Source: Desulfobulbaceae bacterium (GTDB lineage Bacteria; Desulfobacterota; Desulfobulbia; Desulfobulbales; Desulfobulbaceae). Taken from it: a stretch of 54,332 nt of DNA. Below the pieces are notes generated by a model. That model was not told the DNA's origin. It made no database searches and saw only the letters and a list, made by a program, of their open reading frames with translations. A program made the position numbers and the translations under genes. The DNA lies in NCBI GenBank assembly GCA_024763055.1, contig JANTGH010000005.1, positions 1 to 54,332 of the forward strand, given 5' to 3'. Shown here piece by piece: positions 18,547-27,319 of this stretch (position 1 is its first letter; the number at the start of each line of letters is the position of its first letter).

Positions 18547-18663
18547 CATACAGTACGGCTTCGGTTGAGGTGTATGGGGTATGGGTACATTACAGGGGGG
18601 TAACAGTGGATTGAGTGCCCCTGTATGTTATTAAGGTTCCGGAGCATTCCGGTGTTATGGAAC
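18547..18663 (+). promoter_or_regulatory. Structured 5' leader of the DUF4212-SSS symporter mRNA
   Basis: The gap 18378-18721 holds no gene. Downstream of the promoter three hairpins can be drawn: CATAC / GTATG (18547-18551 with 18572-18576), TACAGGGG / CCCCTGTA (18591-18598 with 18618-18625), and a set at 18636-18663 where GTTCC / GGAAC competes with CCGGA / TCCGG. A GAGGAGGAG ribosome binding site lies just before the start codon. I do not recognise a known riboswitch, including GEMM-type c-di-GMP. The structure may be regulatory or may only stabilise the transcript. Confidence 0.45.
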
Positions 18664-18721
18664 GGAACGTCATCTGGTTAGTTTTTCCAATATACCAAGT
18701 ATCAAGAAAGAGGAGGAGTAT

Positions 18722-18976
18722 ATGAGTGATAAATCGGAGTACTGGAGGGCGAATATCCGGCTGGTTATCGGATGTTTGATCGTCTGGTTTATTGTTTCGT
18801 ACGGCTGTGGCATTTTATTGGCCCCGGCATTAAACAGCATTCACATTCTGGGCGGTTATCCGCTCGGGTTCTGGTTTGCTCAGCAGGGATCTATTTATAC
18901 CTTTGTCGTGCTCATCTTTTTCTACGCCTGGCGTATGAATCAGCTTGACCGAAAATTTGGCGTCCAGGAAGATTAG
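18722..18976 (+). CDS. DUF4212 sodium:solute symporter small subunit
   Basis: 84 residues with two membrane helices (LVIGCLIVWFIVSYGCGILL and YTFVVLIFFYAWRMNQL) and the family motif YPLGFWFAQQGSIYTFV between them. DUF4212 proteins are small partner subunits of SSS-family transporters of the acetate/organic-anion type. The large subunit begins 11 bp downstream, so both are co-translated. A strong AGGAGGAG site lies before ATG 18722. Confidence 0.93.
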   Translation: MSDKSEYWRANIRLVIGCLIVWFIVSYGCGILLAPALNSIHILGGYPLGFWFAQQGSIYTFVVLIFFYAWRMNQLDRKFGVQED

Positions 18977-18987
18977 GAGGGAAATTG

Positions 18988-20730
18988 ATGAGTCTTCAAT
19001 TAATGACATATCTTGTTGTCGGGGCAACCTTTGCCCTCTATATTTTTATTGCGATCAAGGCCAAAGCCGCTACAACCGGTGAGTTTTATGTGGCCGGCAA
19101 GGGTGTTCACCCTGTGCTCAATGGTATGGCGACCGGTGCTGACTGGATGAGCGCGGCATCGTTTATTTCCATGGCCGGTCTTATTGCCTTTAAGGGCTAT
19201 GATGCCTCTGTTTTTCTTATGGGCTGGACGGGCGGTTACTGTCTGCTGGCCATGCTGCTGGCGCCGTACTTACGTAAATACGGCAAATTTACTGTGCCCG
19301 AGTTTATCGGTGACCGGTATTATTCCAATATTGCCCGGGTGGTGGCGGTTATCTGTCTGATTACCGCATCATTAACCTATGTTATCGGCCAGATGAAGGG
19401 TATCGGTGTTGCCTTTTCCCGTTTTCTGGAGCTTCCCTTTGAAATGGGACTGCTTGTCGGTATGATTATCGTGTTTATTTACGCGGTTATGGGTGGGATG
19501 AAAGGCGTTACCTATACCCAGATTGCCCAGTACTGTGTATTGATTTTCGCCTATACCGTCCCGGCTATCTTTATCTCTCTGCACCTGACCGGCACCGCCA
19601 TTCCACAGCTTGGTTTAGGGGCGCATATGGGAGGTGATGCAAATAATATGTTCCTGTTAGACAAGCTGGACAAGACGCTTGTTGATCTCGGATTTCACGA
19701 GTATACCCTGCAAAAGGGTAATACCTTGAATATCTTTTTGTATACCCTGTCTCTGATGATCGGTACTGCCGGTCTGCCCCATGTAATCACCCGGTTTTTT
19801 ACCGTGCCCAAGGTAAAGGATGCCCGTTCTTCCGTTGGCTGGTCGTTGGTTTTTATTGCGATTTTGTACACCACGGCTCCCGCGGTCGGCGCCATGGCCC
19901 GGTTGAACTTGATGGAAACCATTCATCCCACCAGCGGTGACCAGGCTGGTCAGTGGCTTAAATATGAGGAGCGGCCTTCCTGGTTCAAGAACTGGGAGAA
20001 AACCGGACTGCTGAAGTTTGAAGACAAGAACGGCGACGGCCGGATTCAGTATGTGGGCAAGGGAAATAAGGAATTTAAGAATGAGATGGTCAAGGTAGAC
20101 CGGGATATCATGGTTCTGGCCAATCCGGAAATCGCCAAGCTGCCCAACTGGGTTATTGCTCTGGTTGCAGCCGGTGGTATCGCTGCGGCTCTGTCCACGG
20201 CTGCCGGCCTGTTACTTGCTATTTCCTCGTCCATTTCCCATGACCTGCTTAAAGGTATTATCGCCCCGAATATGACGGACAAAGGGGAATTGCTTGCCAG
20301 CCGAATTGCCATGGCTGGTTCGATCTGTGTTGCCGGTTATTTCGGGCTCCATCCTCCGGGATTTGCCGCTCAGGTTGTTGCCCTGGCCTTCGGCCTGGCT
20401 GCTTCTTCGATCTTTCCGGCCTTGATGATGGGTATCTTTGTGAAACGGATCAATAATATCGGCGCAGTTCTCGGCATGCTTTCCGGTCTGGGAATTACGC
20501 TGGTCTATATCTTCTGGTTTAAAGGTTGGTTTTTTGTGCCCGGCACAGCTATGGCACCCAACAATGCCGCTCACTGGTTTTTAGGAATTGCGCCCGAGGC
20601 CTTTGGCGCAGTCGGCGCGATGGTGAACTTTGCTGTTGCCTACGTTGTATCCGGCATTACTCCGGCGCCTCCCGAGCATATTCAACATCTTGTTGAAGAT
20701 ATCCGGGTTCCCGGGGTAGTAAGAAGGTAA
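18988..20730 (+). CDS. SSS-family sodium:solute symporter (ActP-like, DUF4212-associated)
   Basis: 580 residues from ATG 18988 (AGGAGGG site; a TTG one codon earlier is also open). The N-terminus has the family pattern EFYVAGKGVHPVLNGMATGADWMSAASFI, the region that forms substrate and Na+ sites, followed by about 13 hydrophobic helices. A hydrophilic insert near residues 315-370 (KFEDKNGDGRIQYVG region) includes DKNGDGRIQ, which resembles an EF-hand-type Ca2+ loop. Likely function is uptake of acetate or a related short monocarboxylate with Na+, inferred from the DUF4212 partner and nearby acs. A strong terminator follows. Confidence 0.9.
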   Translation: MSLQLMTYLVVGATFALYIFIAIKAKAATTGEFYVAGKGVHPVLNGMATGADWMSAASFISMAGLIAFKGYDASVFLMGWTGGYCLLAMLLAPYLRKYGKFTVPEFIGDRYYSNIARVVAVICLITASLTYVIGQMKGIGVAFSRFLELPFEMGLLVGMIIVFIYAVMGGMKGVTYTQIAQYCVLIFAYTVPAIFISLHLTGTAIPQLGLGAHMGGDANNMFLLDKLDKTLVDLGFHEYTLQKGNTLNIFLYTLSLMIGTAGLPHVITRFFTVPKVKDARSSVGWSLVFIAILYTTAPAVGAMARLNLMETIHPTSGDQAGQWLKYEERPSWFKNWEKTGLLKFEDKNGDGRIQYVGKGNKEFKNEMVKVDRDIMVLANPEIAKLPNWVIALVAAGGIAAALSTAAGLLLAISSSISHDLLKGIIAPNMTDKGELLASRIAMAGSICVAGYFGLHPPGFAAQVVALAFGLAASSIFPALMMGIFVKRINNIGAVLGMLSGLGITLVYIFWFKGWFFVPGTAMAPNNAAHWFLGIAPEAFGAVGAMVNFAVAYVVSGITPAPPEHIQHLVEDIRVPGVVRR

Positions 20731-20780
20731 TTTAATGTAACTTCCGGTTAAGGAACTGCCGGTAGAACAGTACATGTGTC

Positions 20781-20822
20781 AAAACGGCGCTTCCGTCCTT
20801 GGATGGAAGCGCCGTTTTTTTT
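20781..20822 (+). terminator. Intrinsic terminator of the symporter operon
   Basis: AAAACGGCGCTTCC (20781-20794) pairs perfectly with GGAAGCGCCGTTTT (20805-20818), and the T run continues to 20822. The 14-bp stem with a 10-nt loop is the strongest terminator in the window. Confidence 0.95.
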
Positions 20823-20963
20823 AGGGGAGCAAGCTGTTGCAGCTCTCCCTTTTATCTTCTCATATCCCGACTCCTCGCCGCCGTCATGTTGCTTTTCTGT
20901 TGCAAAAAACCGTGCCGGCAACTAAATAGCCGGTATCCTGTTCATGTATGGGGAGTGTAAAGT

Positions 20964-21527
20964 ATGAAAAGAGAACCCTTGTTTTTACGTCCACGACAAT
21001 GTTGTCTGTGTGTAGTTGATCCACAGGAGCGGCTCATGGCCCATATCCATCAGGCTGATCGGGTCGTGAAAAATATTGGGCTGATGATTCATCTGGCTGA
21101 GACGTTTTCCCTTCCTGTTCTCTGCTGCACGCAGTATAAAAAGGGAATTGGTCCCATTGTTCCTGAACTTGTCGAACTCCTGAAAGGGGGGCAGTGTCCA
21201 GACAAGTTGGAATTTAATGCGCTGGCTGACAGTGAGGTCGGGTTGAATCTGGACAGGCTGTCTCCTGAAGTTGATACCCTGTTGCTTTGTGGCGTCGAGA
21301 CCCATATCTGTATTTATCAGACAGCGATGGGAGCCTTGCAGGCTGGTTACAAGGTGCGGGTAATTGTTGACTCTGTTTCCTCAAGAACCTCTGAAAATAA
21401 TCGCTTTGGCAGGCAGCGGTTACGTGAAATCGGTGCTGTACTTATGCCCGCGGAAATGATTATTTATGAATTTCTTCAAAAGGCCGGTACTTCTGAATTT
21501 AAGGCTATGCTGCCTTATTTGAAATAG
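20964..21527 (+). CDS. Isochorismatase-family cysteine hydrolase (YcaC-like)
   Basis: 187 residues; GGGGAG site before ATG 20964. The Asp-Lys-Cys catalytic set of the family is visible: Asp19 in CVVDPQERL, Lys81 in CPDKLEFNA, and Cys116 in LCGVETHICIYQTA. Members hydrolyse small amides, imides or vinyl ethers; this one is too generic to assign a substrate. It has its own short unit between the symporter terminator and alaS. A weak promoter-like pair (TTGCAA 20900-20905, TAAATA 20923-20928) lies upstream. Confidence 0.9.
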   Translation: MKREPLFLRPRQCCLCVVDPQERLMAHIHQADRVVKNIGLMIHLAETFSLPVLCCTQYKKGIGPIVPELVELLKGGQCPDKLEFNALADSEVGLNLDRLSPEVDTLLLCGVETHICIYQTAMGALQAGYKVRVIVDSVSSRTSENNRFGRQRLREIGAVLMPAEMIIYEFLQKAGTSEFKAMLPYLK

Positions 21528-21596
21528 ATACCCAGGTTTTTTTGGTAGATAGCTATAATTTTGCTCTTTTAATCCATAATTCAAAACGCCAATTCA

Positions 21597-24254
21597 ATGA
21601 AAGGTAACGAAATACGCTCGCGTTTTCTTCAATATTTTGCCGACAAGGGACATGAGATAGTCGAATCTTCCTCTCTTGTGCCCCACGATGACCCCACCCT
21701 GCTTTTTACTAATGCCGGTATGGTGCAGTTTAAAAAGGTGTTTATCGGCGAGGAGAAGCGAGATTATGTCCGCGCCACCACCTCACAGCGTTGCGTGCGT
21801 GCCGGCGGCAAGCATAACGATCTGGAAAATGTCGGTCATACCGCCCGTCATCATACCTTTTTTGAGATGTTAGGTAATTTTTCCTTTGGCGATTATTTCA
21901 AGAAAGATGCCATTGCTTATGCCTGGGAGTTTCTTACCAGAGAGCTGGGGCTGGATCCTGATCAGCTCTGGGTTTCGGTCTATAAAGACGATGATGAGGC
22001 CTATGATTTATGGGAGCAGGTAGAAAATCTGCCCAAGGGACGTATCGTCAGGCTGGGTGAGGCGGATAATTTCTGGGCAATGGGTGATACAGGCCCCTGT
22101 GGTCCCTGTTCTGAGATTCATATCGACCAGGGGCCTGAGCACGGCTGCGATCGGCCGGATTGCGCGGTCGGCTGTGACTGTGATCGTTTTTTGGAACTTT
22201 GGAACCTGGTGTTTATGCAGTTTAACCGGGATGAGTCCGGCAAGCTAACCCCGTTGCCCCGGCCTTCCATTGATACCGGCATGGGGCTTGAGCGGGTGGC
22301 GGCGGTACTGCAGGGAAAATTCAACAATTTTGACTGCGATCTCTTTACACCCCTGATTGATTATATTGTCGAATTGTCCGGAACAAAATATAAGGAAAAT
22401 CCGCGGGATGATGTAGCCATGCGGGTCATTGCCGATCATGCCCGGGCAACCACCTTTCTCGTTGCTGACGGGGTACTTCCTTCCAATGAGGGCCGGGGCT
22501 ATGTCCTGCGCCGGATAATGCGCAGGGCGATTCGCTTTGGCCGTAGCCTTGGCCTGGAATCTTTTTATCCAGGGGTCTGCGCACTGGTTATCAACATGAT
22601 GGAGGAGGCCTATCCTCATCTTCGTGATGCCCGCGAACTGTTGGACAAGGTGGTGACCAACGAGGAGTCCCGATTTGGAGAGACCCTGGATAATGGATTG
22701 GCCATGCTTTCAAGGGAGATCAATCGTTTGCGGCAGGTGCAGGGTGATGATGCCTGTATTAATGGTAACTTTATTTTTAAGCTTTACGATACCTATGGGT
22801 TTCCGGTTGATATTGTCCGGGATGTGGCCCTGGAGCAAAAAATAGCCTTTGACGAGGCCGGTTTTAACCAGGCAATGGAGCAGCAGCGGCAGCAATCCCG
22901 TAAGTCCTGGAAGGGTACGGATGTGGACCATCTCGATGCCGGTGTGCTCACTCTCCTTGAACAGGGAAAGCGCTCCGAGTTTATCGGATATACCGGCACA
23001 ACAGGACAGTCAGCGGTTGCGGGAATTATTGATGAGAATGGTGCCCTTGTTAACGAGGCGGAAATCGGTAAACAATATCGTCTGTTCTGTCCGCTTACGC
23101 CGTTTTATGCCGAGTCCGGCGGTCAGATCGGCGACCGGGGAACAATCAGTTGGGAGGGCGGCCGTTTTCAGGTAAAAAACACCAATACTGTTGCTGATGG
23201 TCTTGTGCTGCATGAAGGAGTGGTGCTTGAAGGCACTCTCCAGGTCGGCCGGGAGGTGCAGCTTGCCGTAACCGATAACCTTCGGACGGCAACGGCCCTT
23301 AATCATACCGCAACACATCTTTTACAGGCAGCCATGAAGCAGGTACTGGGCGATCATATCAAGCAGGCCGGCTCCCTGGTGAACGCTGATCGTCTTCGTT
23401 TTGATTTCACCCATTTTTCGCCGGTAACTGCTGAGGAAATTCTGGCCATTGAACAGCTCGTCAATGATGAAATTCGCAGGAATGTCCCGGTGCAGACTGA
23501 TGTCCTTGCCAAAGAGGCGGCAATTGCCGAGGGTGCCACCGCGCTTTTTGGTGAAAAGTACGGTTCAGAAGTAAGAGTAGTTTCCATTGAAGGCTTTTCC
23601 AAAGAACTTTGCGGCGGTACCCATGCCATGGCAACGGGTGATATCGGGCTGTTTAAAATTATTTCTGAAACCGGTATTGCTGCAGGCGTGCGCCGGATAG
23701 AGGCCATCACCGGCTCTACTGCAGTGTCTTATGTGCAGCGGCTTGCAGGTGGGGCTGAGGCGGTTGCCGGTCTGCTGTCCGGGCCTTTTAAGGAGGCCCC
23801 GGCCAGGATAATCGCTTTGTTGAAAAAGCAGAAAGAACTGGAAAAAGAGATTGCCTCACTGGCAGCGTCCCGGGCTTTGTCTGATCTTGATCAACTTTTT
23901 GCAGGCGCCGTTGATATTCATGGTGTCAAGGTTATCGCAGGACAGATTCCGCTTGATTCGGCAAAGACCCTGCGGGAGATAGGAGACAAGGTACGAGACG
24001 CCATGGGGAGCGGTATTGCTGTCCTTGGTGGAGAGATTAACGGCAAGGCGGCTCTGCTGGCCCTGGTGAGTAAAGACCTGACGGGTAAAATTAAAGCCGG
24101 GCAACTGGTGGCCGGGGTTGCGGCAATAGTCGGTGGTAAGGGTGGTGGCAGGCCGGATATGGCCCAGGCCGGCGGGAATATGCCTGATAAACTTGGCGAG
24201 GCAATAAAGGCTGTGCCGATCATTGTTGCTGATTTTCTGGGAGTTGCCGCATGA
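21597..24254 (+). CDS. alaS: Alanyl-tRNA synthetase
   Basis: Charges tRNA-Ala in the cytoplasm and edits mis-serylated tRNA. 885 residues, normal length, with all parts present: the class II catalytic core (FLQYFADKGHEIVESSSLVP; TNAGMVQFK; GKHNDLENVG), the editing domain with zinc-site motifs HTATHLL and CGGTHA, and a C-terminal C-Ala domain ending in GGKGGGRPDMAQAGG. No strong ribosome binding site precedes ATG 21597; a TATAAT at 21554-21559 could be the -10. The stop overlaps the next gene by ATGA, so alaS leads, and is translationally coupled to, the fatty-acid/ole gene run. Confidence 0.98.
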   Translation: MKGNEIRSRFLQYFADKGHEIVESSSLVPHDDPTLLFTNAGMVQFKKVFIGEEKRDYVRATTSQRCVRAGGKHNDLENVGHTARHHTFFEMLGNFSFGDYFKKDAIAYAWEFLTRELGLDPDQLWVSVYKDDDEAYDLWEQVENLPKGRIVRLGEADNFWAMGDTGPCGPCSEIHIDQGPEHGCDRPDCAVGCDCDRFLELWNLVFMQFNRDESGKLTPLPRPSIDTGMGLERVAAVLQGKFNNFDCDLFTPLIDYIVELSGTKYKENPRDDVAMRVIADHARATTFLVADGVLPSNEGRGYVLRRIMRRAIRFGRSLGLESFYPGVCALVINMMEEAYPHLRDARELLDKVVTNEESRFGETLDNGLAMLSREINRLRQVQGDDACINGNFIFKLYDTYGFPVDIVRDVALEQKIAFDEAGFNQAMEQQRQQSRKSWKGTDVDHLDAGVLTLLEQGKRSEFIGYTGTTGQSAVAGIIDENGALVNEAEIGKQYRLFCPLTPFYAESGGQIGDRGTISWEGGRFQVKNTNTVADGLVLHEGVVLEGTLQVGREVQLAVTDNLRTATALNHTATHLLQAAMKQVLGDHIKQAGSLVNADRLRFDFTHFSPVTAEEILAIEQLVNDEIRRNVPVQTDVLAKEAAIAEGATALFGEKYGSEVRVVSIEGFSKELCGGTHAMATGDIGLFKIISETGIAAGVRRIEAITGSTAVSYVQRLAGGAEAVAGLLSGPFKEAPARIIALLKKQKELEKEIASLAASRALSDLDQLFAGAVDIHGVKVIAGQIPLDSAKTLREIGDKVRDAMGSGIAVLGGEINGKAALLALVSKDLTGKIKAGQLVAGVAAIVGGKGGGRPDMAQAGGNMPDKLGEAIKAVPIIVADFLGVAA

Positions 24255-25504
24255 GTGATCAGTCTGGGGTGACCCGTTTTGTGATTACCGGCGTAGGCCT
24301 GACCGCACCCGGCGGGGCCAATGACTTGCCCGAGTTCAGGCGTCGTCTGCTGGCAGGTGTCAGCGGTATTTCAACCATTGATCTCAGGTATATGGGTGAG
24401 GTCCCGGCCGGGATATGCAGTTTCCCTGAAACGAAGTATAGAAAGAAGAAGGAAAATAAGCGCGGCACCCGTGCCGGCTGTATCGGAGTTTACTGCGCCG
24501 GAGAGGCTCTGGCCGATGCCGGAATCGATTTTTCCGAGTATGACAGGGCGAAAACCGGCGTCTATATAGGTCTTACCGAGCACGGTACGGTGGAAACCGA
24601 AAACGAGGTCTATAATATCAGTCGGTTTGATTATAATGTGGACTACTGGACCCATCATCATAACCCCCGCACCGTCTTGAACAACCCGGCCGGGGAAATC
24701 ACCATGAACCAGGGGATCACCGGTCCCCATTACTCAATCGGCGCTGCCTGCGCCGCCGGCAATGCCGCTCTTATTCAGGGGTTGCAGATGTTGCAGCTTG
24801 GTGAGGTTGATCTTGCCTTGTGCGGTGGTATTTCGGAGTGTGTCGGCTCGTTTGGCATTTTTGCCAGTTTCAGGGCCCAGGGGGCTTTAGCCGAACATGA
24901 GGATCCAGTCAAGGCCAGTCGACCGCTCGATAAAGATCGTAATGGAATAGTTATATCCGAGGGTGGATCTGTTTTTACCCTTGAACGCCTTGACCGGGCT
25001 CTTAAACGGGGCGCGAAAATATATGGTGAGATTGTCGGTTATGCCATGAATTCCGACGCCAGGGATTTTGTCCTGCCCTATGGGCCCCGACAGAGTGAAT
25101 GTATGCACGCGGCCCTTGACCGGGCAAAAATGAAACCTTCCGACATTACTCTTATCAATACCCATGCCACCGGGACCCGGCAGGGAGATGTGGAAGAATG
25201 CCGGGCTGTTCGGGAGGTTTTTGCCGACTGTCCTGAGACCTATACAAACAATACCAAGTCCCAGATTGGCCATGCCATGGGGGCAGCCGGGGTTCTTGAA
25301 CTTGCGGGTAACCTGCCTTCTTTTACCGATAATATGATTCATCCGACCATTAATCTTGATAATCTCGATCCGGACTGTGAGCTTCCCGGACTGGTGGCAG
25401 GGACTGCCCGGCAAGTGGAATGCGTTGATACGCTTCTCAATAACTCGTTTGGCATGGTTGGGATAAATTCCGTGGTAATCGTTAAGAGATTTGTAGCGAA
25501 GTGA
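24251..25504 (+). CDS. FabF-like beta-ketoacyl-ACP synthase of the hydrocarbon locus
   Basis: 417 residues, close to FabF length. Decarboxylating condensing enzyme that extends an acyl chain with malonyl-ACP. The Cys-His-His triad is intact: Cys167 in SIGAACAAGNAAL, His305 in NTHATGTRQGD, His341 in QIGHAMGAAG. Its start overlaps alaS by 4 bp. An ACP gene follows after 91 bp, so this is a dedicated synthase rather than the housekeeping fabF, which usually sits with fabD-fabG-acpP. The 108-150 region (ETENEVYNISRFDYNVDYW) departs from typical FabF and may reshape the substrate pocket; that is inference. Substrate chain length is unknown. Confidence 0.92.
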   Translation: MSDQSGVTRFVITGVGLTAPGGANDLPEFRRRLLAGVSGISTIDLRYMGEVPAGICSFPETKYRKKKENKRGTRAGCIGVYCAGEALADAGIDFSEYDRAKTGVYIGLTEHGTVETENEVYNISRFDYNVDYWTHHHNPRTVLNNPAGEITMNQGITGPHYSIGAACAAGNAALIQGLQMLQLGEVDLALCGGISECVGSFGIFASFRAQGALAEHEDPVKASRPLDKDRNGIVISEGGSVFTLERLDRALKRGAKIYGEIVGYAMNSDARDFVLPYGPRQSECMHAALDRAKMKPSDITLINTHATGTRQGDVEECRAVREVFADCPETYTNNTKSQIGHAMGAAGVLELAGNLPSFTDNMIHPTINLDNLDPDCELPGLVAGTARQVECVDTLLNNSFGMVGINSVVIVKRFVAK

Positions 25505-25595
25505 AGTTTTCTGTGGTACATCTATATAATTTCGTCAAAAAAATGCAGTGTGTTTGATAAAGACTATTTATGTATTTTTCATATAGAGGACAGGT

Positions 25596-25847
25596 ATGAC
25601 CCGGGACGAAATCAAGGATCTTATCCTTGAGATCATAGAAGATATTGACGAGGATGCGGAGTTTGACGGTCTAAATGCCGATTCCCCGCTCCGTGACCAG
25701 CTGGATCTTGATTCCATGGATTTTCTTGACATTGTGATGGAGTTGCGAAAACGGTATAAACTGCAGATTCCTGAAGAGGAGTATCCTGAACTGGCCACCT
25801 TAAACAGCTGCGTCAATTATCTTGAGCCGAAACTGAAAGACGTTTGA
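25596..25847 (+). CDS. Acyl carrier protein
   Basis: 83 residues, acidic, with the phosphopantetheine site LDLDSMDFLDI; Ser40 is the attachment residue. The usual ACP motif DSLD is DSMD here, and the protein is slightly longer than FAS ACP, so it is likely a specialised carrier. No phosphopantetheinyl transferase is encoded in the window. An AGAGGA site lies before ATG 25596. The 91-bp gap upstream contains TATAAT (25525-25530) without a clear -35, so an internal promoter is possible but weakly supported. It overlaps the next flavoprotein gene by 4 bp. Confidence 0.93.
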   Translation: MTRDEIKDLILEIIEDIDEDAEFDGLNADSPLRDQLDLDSMDFLDIVMELRKRYKLQIPEEEYPELATLNSCVNYLEPKLKDV

Positions 25848-27229
25848 TTCATTTGGCTGATTATCAGCTTATAATCATTGGCGGCGGTTTGTCCGGGTTG
25901 GCCGCCGGTATTCGTGCGGCCCGTTTTGGACTGCAAACCCTCATTCTCGAACAGCATTCCCTTCCCGGTGGTCTGAATTCCTATTATTTTCGTCACGGCC
26001 ATCTGTTAGAGACCGGTCTGCACGCAATGACCAATTTTGCTCAGGCTACGGACAAAAGGGCGCCGCTCAATCGTCTCTTTCGGCAGCTCAAGCTTTCCCG
26101 CAAGCGATTTGTCACCCGGGAGCAATTCAGTTCGGAAATTATCTTTCCTGAAAGCAGGTTGTGTTTTGCAAACGATCTTTCTCTGCTTGAGGCCGAGGTC
26201 GCCCGGGAATTTCCGGCAAGCAGTCAGGCCTTCCTCCGTCTTGTCCGCCGGATGAAAACCTTTGATCCCTTTGCTCCAGCTCCCTGGCGGTCCACCCGAA
26301 CCTTTCTCCATGAACAGTTAGACGATCCCCTGCTCGAGAATATGCTGCTGTTGCCGCTTATGGTCTATGGCAACAGTGAAGAGTACGATATGAACCTGGC
26401 CCAGTTTGCCATCATGTTCCGGGCTCTTTTCCTTGAGGGATTTTTTCGGCCGGAGAAAACTATTCGTGAATTTCTTGATCTTCTTGTCGGGCAATATCGT
26501 AATTTTGGCGGTGCATTGCGCTTCAACGTTGAAGTAGAGGAGATAGTCAGGGATAAGGACAGGGTCTCAGGCGTTCGGCTCTCCGGTGGTGAACTGCTGC
26601 GGGCCGAGGCAGTACTTTCCACCGTCGGCCTGCCGGGGACGGCAAAACTTTCCGGCTGGGCGCTTGATCCTGAGCAGTATACCGGCCGCATGAGTTTCAT
26701 GGAGACCATTTCCCTGCTTCCTGAATCATGCCGTTTAAGGATAAGGAGCAACCGGACCATTCTCTTTTACTCCATGAACGATGACTGGCAGTATAAACGT
26801 CCTTCTTCCTTGATTGAACCCTCCTGGGGGGTTATCTGTTTTCCTGAAAATTTTCACGGCATTGCCCCCAAGGAAACCTTTCAACTCAGGATTACCAATG
26901 CGGCTGATTATGATCGCTGGCGGCAACTTGATACCGCGGACTATGGGGCGGCAAAAGAGCGATGTTGTCACGCCTCTGCGGAGATGGTCGGGAAAATTGT
27001 TGGGAATTATGAACAGGACATTGTATATCAGGATAGTTTTACCCCGCTGACCATTGAGCGATATACCGGCAAGGGTGCGGGCGCGGTCTACGGCAGTCCG
27101 GTGAAAATAAAGGACGGATGTACCCCCTTGGAAAACCTTTATATTGCCGGCACTGATCAAGGCTACCTCGGTATAGTCGGTTCCATGCTCAGCGGGGTGA
27201 CGATTATCAATCAGCATCTGTTACGTTAA
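25844..27229 (+). CDS. CrtI/phytoene-desaturase-like FAD-dependent oxidoreductase 1
   Basis: 461 residues. An N-terminal dinucleotide fold (LIIIGGGLSGLAAGIRAARF) with the acidic end LILEQ, then LPGGLNSYYFRHGHLLETG, is the amine-oxidase/carotenoid-desaturase signature. The C-terminal FAD motif is NLYIAGTDQGYLGIVGSM. Relatives desaturate, saturate or isomerise polyenes (phytoene desaturase, CrtISO, retinol saturase). The start is TTG 25844 overlapping the ACP stop (TTGA); no ATG occurs before the FAD motif, so a TTG is needed. Coupling to the ACP gene suggests an acyl-ACP or acyl-derived substrate, not a carotenoid; no crtB/crtE is present. Reaction unknown. Confidence 0.85.
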   Translation: MIHLADYQLIIIGGGLSGLAAGIRAARFGLQTLILEQHSLPGGLNSYYFRHGHLLETGLHAMTNFAQATDKRAPLNRLFRQLKLSRKRFVTREQFSSEIIFPESRLCFANDLSLLEAEVAREFPASSQAFLRLVRRMKTFDPFAPAPWRSTRTFLHEQLDDPLLENMLLLPLMVYGNSEEYDMNLAQFAIMFRALFLEGFFRPEKTIREFLDLLVGQYRNFGGALRFNVEVEEIVRDKDRVSGVRLSGGELLRAEAVLSTVGLPGTAKLSGWALDPEQYTGRMSFMETISLLPESCRLRIRSNRTILFYSMNDDWQYKRPSSLIEPSWGVICFPENFHGIAPKETFQLRITNAADYDRWRQLDTADYGAAKERCCHASAEMVGKIVGNYEQDIVYQDSFTPLTIERYTGKGAGAVYGSPVKIKDGCTPLENLYIAGTDQGYLGIVGSMLSGVTIINQHLLR

Positions 27230-27319
27230 ATACAGGATGAAGCCTGTCGTTGTTGCTGACATCGAAACAGGGTTTATTCGTGATTCAGGTAAGTTATCTC
27301 TACATGGTATTTGAATAGC

